In this document: in pieces, positions 12,413 through 25,200 of the stretch
Numbering within the stretch: position 1 is the stretch's first letter
Layout: every line of letters begins with the position of its first letter
Source: Puffinus mauretanicus
Lineage: Eukaryota > Chordata > Aves > Procellariiformes > Procellariidae
Direction: 5' to 3'
Assembly (NCBI GenBank): GCA_023333565.1
Contig: JAJKFH010003229.1
Span: forward strand, 806,001 to 870,000
DNA length: 64,000 bases
The notes under the pieces: generated by a model
What the model was told of the DNA's origin: nothing
The model's database searches: none
What the model saw: the letters and a program-made list of their open reading frames with translations, nothing else
Program-made: the position numbers and the translations under genes

Positions 12413-14120
12413 TCGTATATAAGTATGAAAACAGTATATGTGTCTTTCTACTCTCCTTTGACATACATGGATACACAGGCAGCGTCTGTTCTTCATATAA
12501 ATGTATGCAAGACAAAAAAAGAAGGAAAAGAACTCAGCATAAAATGCACACCCCAGGAGACTTCTCATCCTACAGAAACACCTACACAGAGTAATTTACA
12601 ACTTGGAAACATAATGGTGAAAAAGACAGATGTATAGTCATTGAACTTGTTCCATGTCGTAGCCCGATCAGTGACATCTGTGAGGCAACCTGACAAGGTT
12701 TTTTGTATTTATAGTCTGATTCTGTATCCTACATATTTGTACACAACGACAGTTTAGGTGCCTTGGTAGAAAGGGTTCCAGTTCCTTGTCAAACACATGC
12801 CTTTAATAAAGGTTTATTTCCTATATGAACAGGGTGTGAAATGAAGAGTTCTGTTGAAAGAGATCACTGCAGATGATTACCTCCATAAATTCCCGTTTTA
12901 ACAGAACATATTTCATTCCATTCAAAGTCAGAACAAAGCTAAAATGTCCTACCAAAATGCCTCACTGGTATTTTGCACTTTATGAACTGTCAGTGTGATA
13001 TAATGTAAAATCAGAAACACATATATAACTATATCACAATCCAGTGGGATGGAAAATCTGCAGAGAAAGCACTGGGAAAAAAATAGAGAGAATGATAAGA
13101 AATACAAAATTGAATGAAGTATGTTACTGGTAATTTTTGCTGTTGATCCAAGCCTATTTCTACTCCAACTAGCTTTCTCTCCCTTTCTCTAAAATTAAAA
13201 GGATGTCTGTTATTGATAATAATTTCCCACCCCACACAGCTGATTGCTGGATGCCATGGACCGGCATTAGACAGCATGTCTGAGGTCTCCCGGAAGTCAG
13301 AGACCTTGCCTTGCTCTGACAGCACAGAGCTAGAAAGCTGCTCCCTCCCTTCACTCAGTGACTCCTCGTGGCCCGAGGGCTTACCACCCGGTAAAAACAG
13401 ACATAAAAGCCAGCTGCTGGCATACAAGTGCTCTCCAGGCACTTACAGGGGCTGTGCTGGGGACAGCAAAGGGTATTGGCAAAGTATCGCCATTTGTTTT
13501 CTAGATGGCTCTATCTCATATACTTCATATGCTGCTTTAAACTCTGCCAAGCCCCAAGGTCACCGTAACACTGGCCCTGTAATCTGTGAGCCATAACTAA
13601 CTCCTCCACAGTCCTGCTCTGCTGAACCCGGCAGATATCAGGTGAAGTAAAAAATCTGTCCCCCCATTTAGGCAGCATAATCTTCATGTCAGTAAGTAGA
13701 AAGATTTCCTGAAATATGGTAACATTCTCATTCTTAAGGCAGAGTTAAACATACTCCCTTACAATCCCCAGAAATAAAAGTTCATATAGCCTTCTTTCTA
13801 AAAAAAAAAATATATATCTCCTTCTCCCTTCCAACTGCACAGCCTTGTATGTCCTTTTATAACTCAGTAGACAGATAGAAATAATATTAATTCTTTCTGA
13901 TGGTAGACTACACTATTCTAGACTAAAAGACAAAGTATGTGGTCATTTTTCCTCAGCCTTCACTTTCTCCTAACTGTACTTTTCCCTAACAGGAAAAGAA
14001 TATAAAGCCAGATTGAATGTCTTTACAAGATAAGCAAATGTGGATGACATTTGGCCGTGTCATGGTCATTTATGCTGATCTAAACCCAGATTCATTCCAC
14101 AATCATGTTCTGTGGTGAGG
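12413..14120. other. Unassigned; dual-strand open patch at 13029-13596
   Basis: Mostly AT-rich. At 13029-13596 the composition is more balanced and long frames are open on both strands: 127 codons on plus at 13213-13596 and 137 on minus at 13029-13442. Neither translation has a domain I recognise, and overlapping openness usually reflects composition. Confidence 0.4.
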
Positions 14121-14153
14121 TGACACTAGTCTCTGGAATTCCAGAGACTGTCA
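14121..14153. repeat. Near-perfect palindrome
   Basis: 14128-14149 is a perfect 22-bp palindrome centred on GGAATTCC. The arms extend outward as TGACA (14121-14125) and TGTCA (14149-14153), with a small asymmetric bulge. It could form a cruciform or bind a dimeric factor. No coding context is visible. Confidence 0.85.
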
Positions 14154-16049
14154 AAGAAGGGCAGGACTGGGAAGGGAGGTAGTGGGGCAAGACACATCTA
14201 GAGACTTTAAGAGCAAAGAAATAATGAAACAGGTTAACATTGGACTAAGGGTAAAAAAACCAAACTACTGGAGGTTTAAGCAAATTTTTCATTTAAAGGA
14301 TTCGTTTTGTTCCTGGGGAAAAAAATTTCAATCTGCTATTAAAAACCAAAAAAATCTCTTCCTGTAGGATTTTCAACCTGACTTATAGAAGTATTGCAAG
14401 AACTAAAATAAATACTTTAGTTTGGGACGATTTCTAGCTAAATTTACCAATGAAAATGCATAGACAGTTTCAGATAAGCTTTACAAAAAATCTCCAAACT
14501 TGTCATGAGCTTATTTACAAATGTAGAAAGCAACTTCTCTAGCTGTACAAGTTATGAAAGTTATTTGAAAATCCTTACTTGTGTTTTAGAAAAGTCAAAT
14601 GAAAAACAAATCTCAAATTTGTGTTTTATAATGTAATTGTAGCTCTACAAATGTCAAACTGAATTATATCATGAAGAAAACATGTCTTGTTTTTCACACC
14701 AAAACACGATCCAACCTGGCATCAGAGTCTCAACATGTTTGTGTGTTTAGATATCATTTGTAAGAGCAACAAACTCTTTTTTTCCCATGTAGAACTACTG
14801 CAACCCAGAAATAATTTTTATTGAGAACTTCAATAAACATTGAAACATAGTCACAAGTCTAGCTGAAATTATTTTTTTTCATTCCTATCATACAACTCAA
14901 AATCAAACATTTCTCTTCACATGTGTATAAATATATGTTTATATATATCGCATGTTTATTAAAGAAAAAAAACTCAAAACATGTAATAGTTCACTATGTC
15001 ATCTGCTATCTACTTTCTCAGCATATAAATGAACCTGTAACTAAAATTCAGGAGCGTGAACTGGATGACTCTTACGTGAACTAAAACATTCTGAAAAATA
15101 ACAACACACTATACAGTGTAGTGACAAATAATACTCCATGCTGTCCATGAATAAAGACATCCAAAGCAATATGCCCTGATCATTACTTTATGTTATTAAT
15201 ATCATATACAAATAAGGCAAATAGAAGACAAAAAACATAGGTTTTAGTTTTATTTTTCAAATCAAGACTAAGTATTTTTTAAGCTTTTGTGGGATAAAGC
15301 AAACAAATATTTGTTATGTTTCCAAATGCCAAAGCAAGCTGGGTATCTGTCTGAAAAAAAAGAGTTAACCTTCTAAAAATTATCTACAGTGCATGGCTTT
15401 CATCCACTAGCTAACCTAAATACAACTTTCCCTGGATCAAAAAAAAGAAAATCCAAAAGTCACGGCCATTCCTTGAAACTCTTTGCATCTTTTCTCCTTA
15501 GTAGGGAAAAGTAGTGATGGCTCTCAGAGTTCTCATGGAGCTGGCTACACTAATGTTTGCCTTTAAAGTCTGGATATGAGCAAGACTTCTTGAGTCCATT
15601 AAAAACCAGGGTGGAAGTAGGAAAATATCAGTGTATATTAGTTGAAAACCTGAGTTTTGCAAGCAAAAGGACATTTTGTAATTTCTTCTCTCTCAGATTT
15701 CTTCCTTCCGCTTTAAACATGCTGCGAGATAAATTTATACTCCAATACATAGTAATCGCTAAGAAGCAACTGTAGAACTATGTAGAAGATGAACAGCATA
15801 CACACATAGATACATGCACTTATAATGCCTCTTCTAGAACAAAAATTGGAAAGAATCATGTGGACAAGTCTACTGAACTGGTTTGTATATATAAAGTGAC
15901 ATTCTTAAATGCCCTGCTCTACTTTCAGGAGTCCCTGCAGCAATTCAGATACCTTCTCACTTTCCCAGAGTCAGCCATCATAAGTTGTGGATCGTTTAGC
16001 TCTGTATATCTCCTCAATTCGTTTTTACCTGCATCTGTTCCCTCTCTTA
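14154..16049. other. Unassigned AT-rich sequence
   Basis: No gene, RNA gene or repeat family recognised. Open frames are at most 72 codons. Confidence 0.5.
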
Positions 16050-16135
16050 GAATCATAGAATCATAGAATCATTAAGGTTGGAAAAGACCTCTAAGATCAT
16101 CGAGTCCAACCATCAACCCAACACCACCATGCCCA

Positions 16136-17776
16136 CTAAACCATGCCCCTAAGCACCTCATCTACACGTCTTTTAAATACTTCCAGGGATGGTGACCCAA
16201 CCACTTCCCTGGACAGCCTCTTCCAAGGCTTGACCACTCTTTCAGTAAAGAAATTTTTCCTAATGTCCAATCTAAACCTCCCCTGGTGTAACTTGAGGCC
16301 ATTTCCTCTTGTCCTATCGCTAGTTACTTGGGAGAAGAGACCAACACCCACCTCGCTAAAACCTCCTTTCAGGTAGTTGTACAGCGCGATAAGGTCTCCC
16401 CTGAGCCTCCTTTTCTCCAGACTAAACAACCCCAGTTCCCTCAGCTGCTCCTCATAAGACTTGTGCTCCAGGCCCTTCACCAGCTTTGTTGCCCTTCTCT
16501 GGACACGCTCCAGCACCTCAGTGTCCTTCTTGTAGCTAGGGGCCCAGAACTGGACACAGTATTCAAGGTGCGGCCTCACCAGTGCCGAGTATAGGGGCAC
16601 AATCCTTCCCCACTCCTGCCGGCCACACTATTTCTGATACAGGCCAGGATGCCGTTGGCCTTCTTGGCCACCTGGGCACACTGCCGGCTCATGTTCAGCC
16701 GGCTGTCAACCAGCACCCGCAGGTCCTTTTCCTCTGGGCAGCTTTCCAGCCACTCTTCCCCAAGCCTGTAGCGTTGCATGGGGTTGTTGTGGCCCAAGTG
16801 CAGGACCCGGCACTTGGCCTTCTTGAACCTCATACAGTTGGCCTCAGCCCATTGATTCAGTCTGTCCAGATCCCTCTGCAGAGCCTTCCTACCCTCGAGC
16901 AGATCAACACTCCCGCCCAACTTGGTGTCATCTGCAGACTTACTGAGGGAGCACTCGATCCCCTCATCCAGATCATTGATAAAGATATCGAACAAGACCA
17001 GCCCCAAAAACTGAGCCCTGGGGAACACCGCTCGTGACCGGCTGCCAACTGGATTTAACTCCATTCACCACAACTCTCTGGGCTCGGCCGTCCAGCCAGT
17101 TTTTTACCCAGTGAAGAGTGTACCTGTCTAGGCCGTGAGCCGCCAGCTTCTCCAGGAGAATGCTGTGGGAGATAGTGTCAAAGGCTTTACTGAAGTCTAG
17201 GTAAACAACATCCACAGCCTTTCCCTCATCCACTAGGCGGGTCACCTGGTCATAGAAGGAGATCAGGTTGGTCAAGCAGGACCTGCCTTCCATGAACCCG
17301 TGCTGGCTGGGCCTGATCCCCTGGTTGTCCCGCACATGGCTCGTGAGTGCCCTTAAGATGAACTGCTCCATAATCTTCCCCAGCACCGAGGTCAGGCTGA
17401 CAGGCCTGTAGTTCCCCAGATCCTCCTTCCGGCCCTTCTTGTAGATGGGCGTTACACTGGCAAGCCTCCAGTCATCTGGGACCTTCCCTGTTAACCAGGA
17501 TTGCTGATAAATGATGGAGAGTGGCTTGGCAAGCTCCTCCACCAGCTCCCTCAGTACCCTCGGGTGGACCCCATCCAGCCCCATAGACTTGTGAGCATCC
17601 AGGTGGCGTAGCAGGTTGTTAACTGCTTCCTCTTGGATTATGGGGGGTTTATCCTGCTCTCCGTCCCTGTCTTCCAGCTCAAGGGGCTGAATACCCTGAG
17701 GATAACTGGTCTGACTATTAAAGACTGAGGCAAAAAAGGCATTAAGTACCTCAGCCTTTTCCATCCTTGGTGGCAA
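16136..17776 (-). pseudogene. CR1 ORF2 reverse transcriptase and C-terminal block, broken
   Basis: The RT lies in three frames. 17776-16973 holds RT motifs up to GVPQGS, including MGLDGVHPRVLRELVEELAK, NYRPVSLTSVLGKIMEQFI and [11 protein letters not shown] with the motif A Asp. 17064-16576 carries [20 protein letters not shown], the catalytic box as SADD, followed by [20 protein letters not shown]. 16600-16136 is the C-terminal block ([20 protein letters not shown]). Single-base frameshifts lie near 17010 and 16600. The same Ser before ADD occurs in copy A. Confidence 0.93.
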
Positions 17777-18369
17777 TGTTCCCCCCCCACATCCAATAAA
17801 GAATGGAGATTCTCCTCAGCTCTCTTTTTGTTGTTAATATATTTGTAAAAACATTTTTTGTTATCTCTTATGACAGTGGCCAGATTGAGTTGTAGTTGGA
17901 CTTTTGCCTTTCTAATTTTCTCTCTGCGTGACCTAACGAGATCCCTGTACTCTTCTTGAGTTGCCTGCCCCTTCTTCCAAAAGTGGTAAACTCTTTTTCC
18001 TGGGAGCAAAAGCTCCCCGTTCAGCCAGGCTTCCCTGCCCATTCTTCTTATGGCACATGGGGACAGCCCGCTCCTGCGCCTTTAAGACTTCCTTCTTGAA
18101 GAATGTCCAGCCTTCCTGGACCCCTTTGCCCTTCAGGACTGTCTCCCAAGGGACTCTCTCAACCAGTGTCCTGAGCAGGCCAAAGTCTGCCCCCCCAGAA
18201 GTCCATGGTAGGGGTTTTGCTGACCCCCCCTCCTTACTTCACCAAGTATCAAGAATTCTATCATTTCATGGTCTCTAAGCCCAAGGCGGCCTCCGACCAC
18301 CACATCTCCCACCAGTCCTTCTCTGTTTGTGAACAGCAGGTCAAGCGAGGCACCTCCCCTGGTAGGAAG
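17638..18369 (-). pseudogene. CR1 ORF2 linker between endonuclease and RT, broken
   Basis: Lower-conservation connecting region of CR1 ORF2. The open stretch 17638-18042 reads as a basic segment (ATQEEYRDLVRSRREKIRKA, KCFYKYINNKKR) typical of the CR1 linker. The 18043-18369 part has stops in this frame. A frame change separates it from the RT frame that begins at 17776. Confidence 0.8.
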
Positions 18370-18838
18370 TTATCTTCCTACCTGTGTCAGGAAGTTATCT
18401 TCCACCCACCCCAGGAACTTCCTCAACTGTTTCCTCTCTGCCATGTTGTATTTCCAGCAGATGTCGGGTAAGTTGAAGTCTCCCATGAGAACAAGGGCTA
18501 GCAATTGTGAGACTTCTGCCAGCCTCTTGTAGAATGTTTCATCTGCCTCTTCATCCTGGTTAGGGGGTCTATAACAGCCTCCCGGCAGGATATCTGCCTT
18601 GTTGGCCTTCCCCCTCATCCTTACCCACAAGCACTCAACCTTATCATCACAATCGTTGAGCTCTGTACAATCGAAGCACTCCCTAACATACAGAGCCACC
18701 CCACCACCTCTCCTTCCTTGCCTGTCTCTTCTGAAGAGCTTATAGCCATCCATTGCAGCACTCCACTCATGAAAGTCATCCCACCATGTTTCTGTGATGG
18801 CGACTAAGTCATAGCTATCCTGCTCTCTCGTCAGGACC
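18370..18838 (-). pseudogene. CR1 ORF2 endonuclease domain, partial
   Basis: Apurinic-like (EEP) endonuclease of CR1 ORF2, the enzyme that nicks target DNA. The minus-strand translation shows SYDLVAITETWW near 18783-18820, containing the conserved Glu, then GRRGGGVALYV, and GDFN at about 18472-18483 within GDFNLPDICW. The N terminus is missing through 5' truncation, and a stop near 18370 interrupts the domain before its C-terminal His-containing motif. The ATG at 18753 is internal to the ancestral protein and is not a true start. Confidence 0.9.
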
Positions 18839-21740
18839 TGGCATTTTTATAGCCTTTTGGTTATTTCATAACAAAGACATAGGGTTTTGACCTTCCAGCA
18901 TTCCTCTCACTTTTATAGAGCACTTTTGACTACATCTTCATATTAATATTCAGGGAGTCTAACTTCAGTGCAGTGAATTGTTGACCTCACCAGTTGGCTG
19001 AAGAGGAAACTTAGGCTCCTAACTTTCCTCATCCAGCTGCAGTGTATTTCAGATGGTCAAATAGGCTAAAATTTAGATAATTAGAACTGTTTCTCAGTAG
19101 CATCAGTATACATGCATGATATTCATTTAGGATCTTCATATCAACACAGAAATTCAAATACCAATAAGCATAAATGTTTAAAGAAAATTTCTTTTACCTT
19201 CCAGCATAAAAAGCACTTTTTTAGTATTACTAATTGTGAGAGAAATACATGGGACTGAAGAAATGACAGTATTCCTCAGATGCTAAACCCAGCAACGTCT
19301 GCAAGTACTACAGTACAGTTTTGGGTCCTTATTATGCCAAATTTAGAATTTTTTGTATACTTCTTAAAAATAAGAAGGATGGATCTATCATTCTTATTCC
19401 TTCCTAAGATAGTAAATTGCTATTTTTTGCATAAATTAACTACCCCTGTTCTGATCTTCATTCCCTTCCTTTACTCTGTAGAGCTTCAGGTGACAATTAT
19501 ATTGAAAAGACGTTTTGAAAGCTCTCAGACATACTCACTTGCTATTGTAATTTAAATATCAAAGTCAGATTGTATTTCCAGCTTTTAGGTCAATTTCTCT
19601 GTGGACTTCTGCTGAAAAATCAGGGGTACAATACAAAGCACAAGTGAATAGTGATCTCGTTAAAAACTTTCATATAGTATGTATTGTTGCCTTATTTTGC
19701 TTCAGATCTCTTCCTATCTTGCAGTAGTTTATTTTGCACTATTGGCAGATGACAGAATAAATACAGAATAAGTAGTGTGTAGTGTTTATGATATCTAGTG
19801 AAATTGTCTGTATGATATTCTCATAAATCTCAACTCTACATTATTTCATGCTATTATTAGAGTAGTTGTAAGATGGTGGTGATTACTATGAATGACATTG
19901 TCATTTTTCTACTCTGTTGTGATACCTAACAATCCAAATATGAAGGCAGAAAAAATTACTGATTTGTGAATTTGACATTTTGACTTGGCAGTTTAAGGCC
20001 AAAAAGTAGAATATTTCTGAAGCTCAGTGACATTTTATTTCATCTTAAACAGTCAGGCCTTTCCGTTTTTCAGAAGACCTGTCCTTAATTGCATCGATAG
20101 TAAAATTGCTTGATTTTTTGGATGGGGGGGGAATACATCACTGAAGCAGGAAGGACAGAAAAATCTGTTCCAGCTGAAAACAGTGATAATTCTGCCTTAA
20201 CTATAAAGGAAGCAGCTGTGGGTTTTGAAATATGATGAATCTTGGCCCTATATTGTTCAAGTACAAAGAAATATTTGCCAGAAAAAAACATTTATTTTTC
20301 TTTTTTTTTTCTCCTACACACTCTTGAACAGAGAACTGAACACCCCCTGGACATGTGCTTCAGACTTAAAGACCTCTAGCAAGAGTCTCTCTCTTCTCCG
20401 TTGACTATGGAAGGAGCTTGTGGAAATTAGTGAGCAGGACAACGTTCATAAAGTTGGAGGATATCCTTCTTCTCTCATCAACCCAAGAAAAAAACTGAAA
20501 AAAAAAGGAAAAGAAAAAGAAAAAAGGTTAGAAGTAGTTGAAAGTTCCTCACTAAGCTTCACACCCAGGAATGATCTTTTCACAGCTACAGAAATTCTTG
20601 AAATCATTGAGTGATAATGGATGTAATACATCTCATCTCCCTTCTATGTTTTATGACATAGTTATGCACTGGCTTGATTTACTCAGGACTGTATTTTAAA
20701 GTCTGCCTGAGGAGCATAAGACCTTTACATCTTTTGAGGCTCTTTAACACTTTTGCAACACAAAATGTCCTAAATGAAGCTTGATCATCTATTTAAGAAT
20801 TTTCCATGCAGATATGGAAATCCTCAGATGCTATCAAACCCACAGCTTTAGTGCCAGGACTCTGCCTGTTCTCAGTGTGCCAACCATACCGAAAATGTCT
20901 GAGATGAGTGAATGTTTCTGCAAGATTTTTCCAGTAGCATGTTTTATTGTTACAGATGATGAACATTATGATCTTCCATGATTACATTTATGTAGGAGAC
21001 CTTATAAAAACTAGCAATTCAGCTTGACAGTTTTAATATGTTTACATGTTGTGAGAGCCCTAACTCTCCTGAAGTGAGTAATGGCACTCAGTGTTCAATG
21101 AGCATACTTTTTCACATTTACAGTATTTTAGACCTTTGAAAAGCACGTTATCTACAGTGTCACTTACTACAGACAGCTGAGGGGGCGGGAAAAATGAAAG
21201 AACAAATAATGTCATTCATTTTTAGTCTCTGCGACAATACCTTCTGTACACATTTTCAAAATGCACTCCCCTCCAGTGTGTTTACACTGTTCCTAATAGC
21301 TAAACCACTCATTTGGGGATATTTTGGCAGTAACTGATTTACAGCTAACAGAACTGGGCAGTACTTTACAAGGCTTTTCCAAATATTAATATGAAATGTA
21401 TTTTACTTACTACTGCAGTTTTCCTTCTAGGCAGGTTAGCACAAAGCTTAGCCAAAACTAATTTAGTTTCAGGAACTCAGTCTAGAGGGGCTGGGAGATG
21501 ATCCCACTGTGGATGTATGACAACATGTTAAGAAAGGGTAAACTGATTGTGAACATAAAGCAGATTTCAATGACAAGCAGCCAAGCTGTCTCGGGAAAGA
21601 AAAACTTAAGGCCACATTTTATCACCTCAGCTTATTTTGTTTTATCCTTGTCTGAAATCTAATTTAAAGGCAACATATAGTAAAGAAATATTAGGCACTT
21701 CCTATGTTAGCAGAAAGTCTGTGTTAACAGAAAGTACTGT
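18839..21740. other. Unassigned AT-rich sequence
   Basis: No gene or family recognised. A polypurine stretch lies at about 20485-20540. Open frames reach 91 codons (19280-19555) without a recognisable motif. Confidence 0.5.
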
Positions 21741-22254
21741 TTCCAGTTCTGGGCTCCCCAGTACAAGAGAGACATGGCCATACTGGAGAGAGTACCACAA
21801 AGGGCCACAAAGATGAATGAGGGACTAGAGCATCTGTCCTGTGAGGGAAGGCTGAGATAGCTGGGACTGTTCAGCCTGGAGAAGAGAATGCTTGGTGGGG
21901 GAACTCATCAATGTATATAAATACCTGTAAGGAGGGTATAAAGAAGACTGAACCAGACTCTTCTCAGTGGTACCCAGTGACAGGACAAGAGACACTTGGC
22001 ACAAACTGAAACACGGGAGGCTCCATCTGAACATAAGGAAACTTTTTTTTTAATGTGAGAGCATCTGAGCACTAACACAGGTTGCCCAGGGAGGTTATGA
22101 AGTCTCCATCCTTGGAGATACTCAGAAGCCATCTGGATGTGGTCTTGGGCAACTCTAAACACTAAATGGCCCTGCTTGAGCAGGGTGCTTGGACCAGAGG
22201 ACCTCCAGAGACCCCTTCCAACCTCAACCATTTTTTGATTCTGTGATTCTGTGA
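21741..22254 (+). mobile_element. CR1 LINE copy C, short 3' fragment
   Basis: Only the end of ORF2 and the 3' UTR. Degraded coding similarity begins with FQFWAPQYKRD-like codons at about 21741 and continues through LEHLS and LGLFSLEKR. The 3' UTR reads GACCTCCAGAGACCCCTTCCAACC and ends in ATTCTGTG repeats at about 22237-22254. The 3' UTR differs from copies A and B, so it belongs to another CR1 subfamily. Multiple stops make it non-coding. Confidence 0.9.
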
Positions 22255-25200
22255 AATGCTATGGAATCAAACTAGATGGTGCTAATTCCCGGTAATGCCT
22301 TTTTTCCTCTGTTTTAAAGAACTTAGAAGTAACACATTGTTCTTTGAGTGGAAAGTTGCCATTTTCACAGACTACTCAAAATTCCTTCTTCACATTTCAA
22401 AGAAAACAATTACAAAAGAATAAAATCATGCATGTGGCCCTAATGACATATAAACTTGGCATTACAAACTTTTGACTTTCTCTGTAGTCCTAAAGAAACA
22501 AAGGTCTTTTTTGGTACCATCTCACTGTGAGGTTACAAGAAACTTATATTTGATAATAGCCACACCATTGGTCAATAAAGACTAGTGAAAATTTCTCATT
22601 TGTTAATTTAAGAGACGTAAGGCATTAGGTTTCTCATAACAGAGGATGGCAATACACATAAAAAAAGTAATTTTCTTGAAAAATATCATGTTGTCCATAA
22701 AACTCAAATGGAATCAGTTCTTGGATAACAAACCCTGGCACATTTTGTATGTGAGGCTTCTCAAAGGCCACCTATCTGAAGCTCCTAAGTATAGATACCC
22801 AAAGCTTGACTTGGGATAGGCAATCAAGCAGGAAACTGATGGGAAAGAGAGAGAGTTTTTAAGCTTCCCTGGCAGGGTTAATACCGTCAGATCCCTACCA
22901 GTTTAAACAATAACTTCTATGCAAAGCATTTGCTTGTGCATTTTTAAATGAAGAAAGAAAAAAAAAAAAAAACAAAACATTGCATCAGAAAATGTTTGAA
23001 CAGCTTTGTTTCCCTCTTTTTCTACCTGGAAATTACAAACCAGTGAATGCTTCTGGCTCAAGTAAAGTGAAGTAAATTAACTCTCAGAAAAAACATATGG
23101 CTTTGCAAACAAATGTCTTCAAATATTTTAAGATATAGGCTGCAAAGAATTGAAAAGAGGGTGTTTATGCCTCCAGTTCCATAGCAGCATTAGTATAAAA
23201 TCTGAGCTAGTATTTTAAACCAGCATTTGTGTCAAAGTCTAGAAATAATAGATTAGATCCCATGTGCATTCATTGTACATTCAACTGGTTGCAAACAACA
23301 TCGGCACATTTCCAAAAGCATTGAAGAATTATTATCTCACACTAATTTTGTTTCTTTGCATTTTAATGATTTGAATATAAAATTTCAATGGCTTTATCTC
23401 CTGTTTGAAATGTAATGTTTGAGATGCGACAGCAAACAACTATGGGAGTTTTCATGTAGTAAAATCCTTCTGTAACTTTATAATACTACATTAAACATTA
23501 TAATAAACTCTTTTATTTACACTTTATATGATTTTTCTTCTTTTTTAAAATTTTTTATTCCTTTCCAGTGTTGGTCATTTTCATTTGCAATTTTTTGAGA
23601 TACTAGTAATTCGTGCTAAAACAAAAGATTCACAATTTACTGAAACGAGCTAAACAGGCATGTTCTTGATCTTATTTATATTCCAAAATGTCTCCTCTGT
23701 TATTCTGCTGATGCCTTGCTCCTCACAGTCATCTTGTTAGCATTCATTTCTTTCTTTTACACATAATCATAGAAAAAGTCAGTATTTCAAGAAATTAAAT
23801 ACCTCTGTTTACAATTTGTGAAGGACTGTTGGGTGTTGGCTTGGGCTTTGTATATGAGAAAAATACAGAACCTGCAGTTCATTCTCTCCATGTTCATATA
23901 ATTTAGGTTAAGATTTCCACCTAATGAGCTTCAATACGGCATTCTTTTATCAGCTATCTAATATTGCCTGTAATTTACAATGTACTCTTGCACCAAGGAA
24001 AGAAATAAATATAAAGTAACTTACAGCATAAGAAGCAGATCAAGTGACAATTGATCAGATATTAAAACTTCTAAAAATATTCAATAAGCAGTTCATATTA
24101 CAAGCTCTTACATGTTGCTTAATATTATCCCTACAGCTTTACATTGGGCATCTACAGTTTTAAACACGACATGAGCAGCTTTTCAAAACATGCTTAGGTC
24201 ATATGTTTTCCATCAACCTCCCCAAATATCTGTCTTTACTTTTCAATGATGTCCTTTTAGAAGCCCCTTCTTCCCTCTCCCCTCCTATGACACATAAGAT
24301 ATGGTAGAAATAGTTCAACAAGCTGTGGAATTGCCCAAGAGAGTCATGCTGAAGCCAGCAGTACAGTAGATCCTGACTCAGGAACTCAGTGATTTAAATC
24401 AAAGGTCAAGAAGATTTTACAGTTAGGCAAATGATAAAACCACCCTTTCCTTTGGTAGTTGCACTAGAAGACCTTGACATTCTTAAGGAGCAACTGAGGA
24501 ACACATCTCAGAGATTTTTTTCAGAACCAGTTTAGTCTGTCGTTTTTGAAGAACAGTTGTACTCCTGTAAACACTGGTTGTGCACTATGTGTTTATCTCA
24601 TGTAGTTTCATCCAACATTCTGCAGTTTTCGAAGTTTGAAATACCCTTTAAAATATATGCTATAATTTCAAGCACATTTTCTTGAAAGTATGGATTGAAG
24701 AAAATCTTCATAAACAAAAAATTCTTGAATTAACTTTGCTACTTTCTAGTGTCTTTTTCAATCAAAAGGTTCTTGCTTCATTAAGATTCCTTCCACGGTT
24801 TTTGAAATGCACTATAAGGTTCATGGTATGCCTAGAGTAAATATAGTTTCCTTCAGCATCTGAAAAAAAAAAAAGACTTACAAGTAGCAGCAGGTGACAG
24901 AACTTTTGTTGAAGTGGTAAGCATGGGCTGGTTAACAATCATTTTACCACTTTTCATTAGTTAATGCTGACTTTTCAGAATCAAAAATTTCTCTCAGGTA
25001 TATGCTGACTTCAAAGACAGCAAAGGCTTTATCTGTCTTTGATGCCCTTTTTTGGACTAACAAGAAGAAAAGAATTCCTAAGAATAACCACTAGACAGAT
25101 TATTAAAAGATAAAAAGCTGTTCAAGTCTCTGTATTTTGCAGATTGGAAAAATAGCTTAAGCCTGTAGACCTTATGAGATATGGGAGGACTCCTCTACTG

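Larger units (their letters stand above)
16050..18838 (-). mobile_element. CR1 LINE copy B, about 2.8 kb
   Basis: The longest CR1 copy in the window, on the minus strand. Its 3' end is fixed by three tandem GATTCTAT-type units (on plus, AGAATCAT repeated at 16050-16075), followed inward by the CR1 3' UTR. Reading upstream on the minus strand come the C-terminal block, the reverse transcriptase, a linker and most of the endonuclease. The 5' truncation is near 18838, inside the endonuclease N terminus. No target-site duplication is seen, as usual for CR1. Several frameshifts show it is dead. Confidence 0.95.

Noticed and set aside
12243..12594. Overlapping frames through the GC-rich block as a possible gene start
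   Set aside because: Frames are open on both strands because of GC content, no motif is present, and the block aligns with an LTR family.
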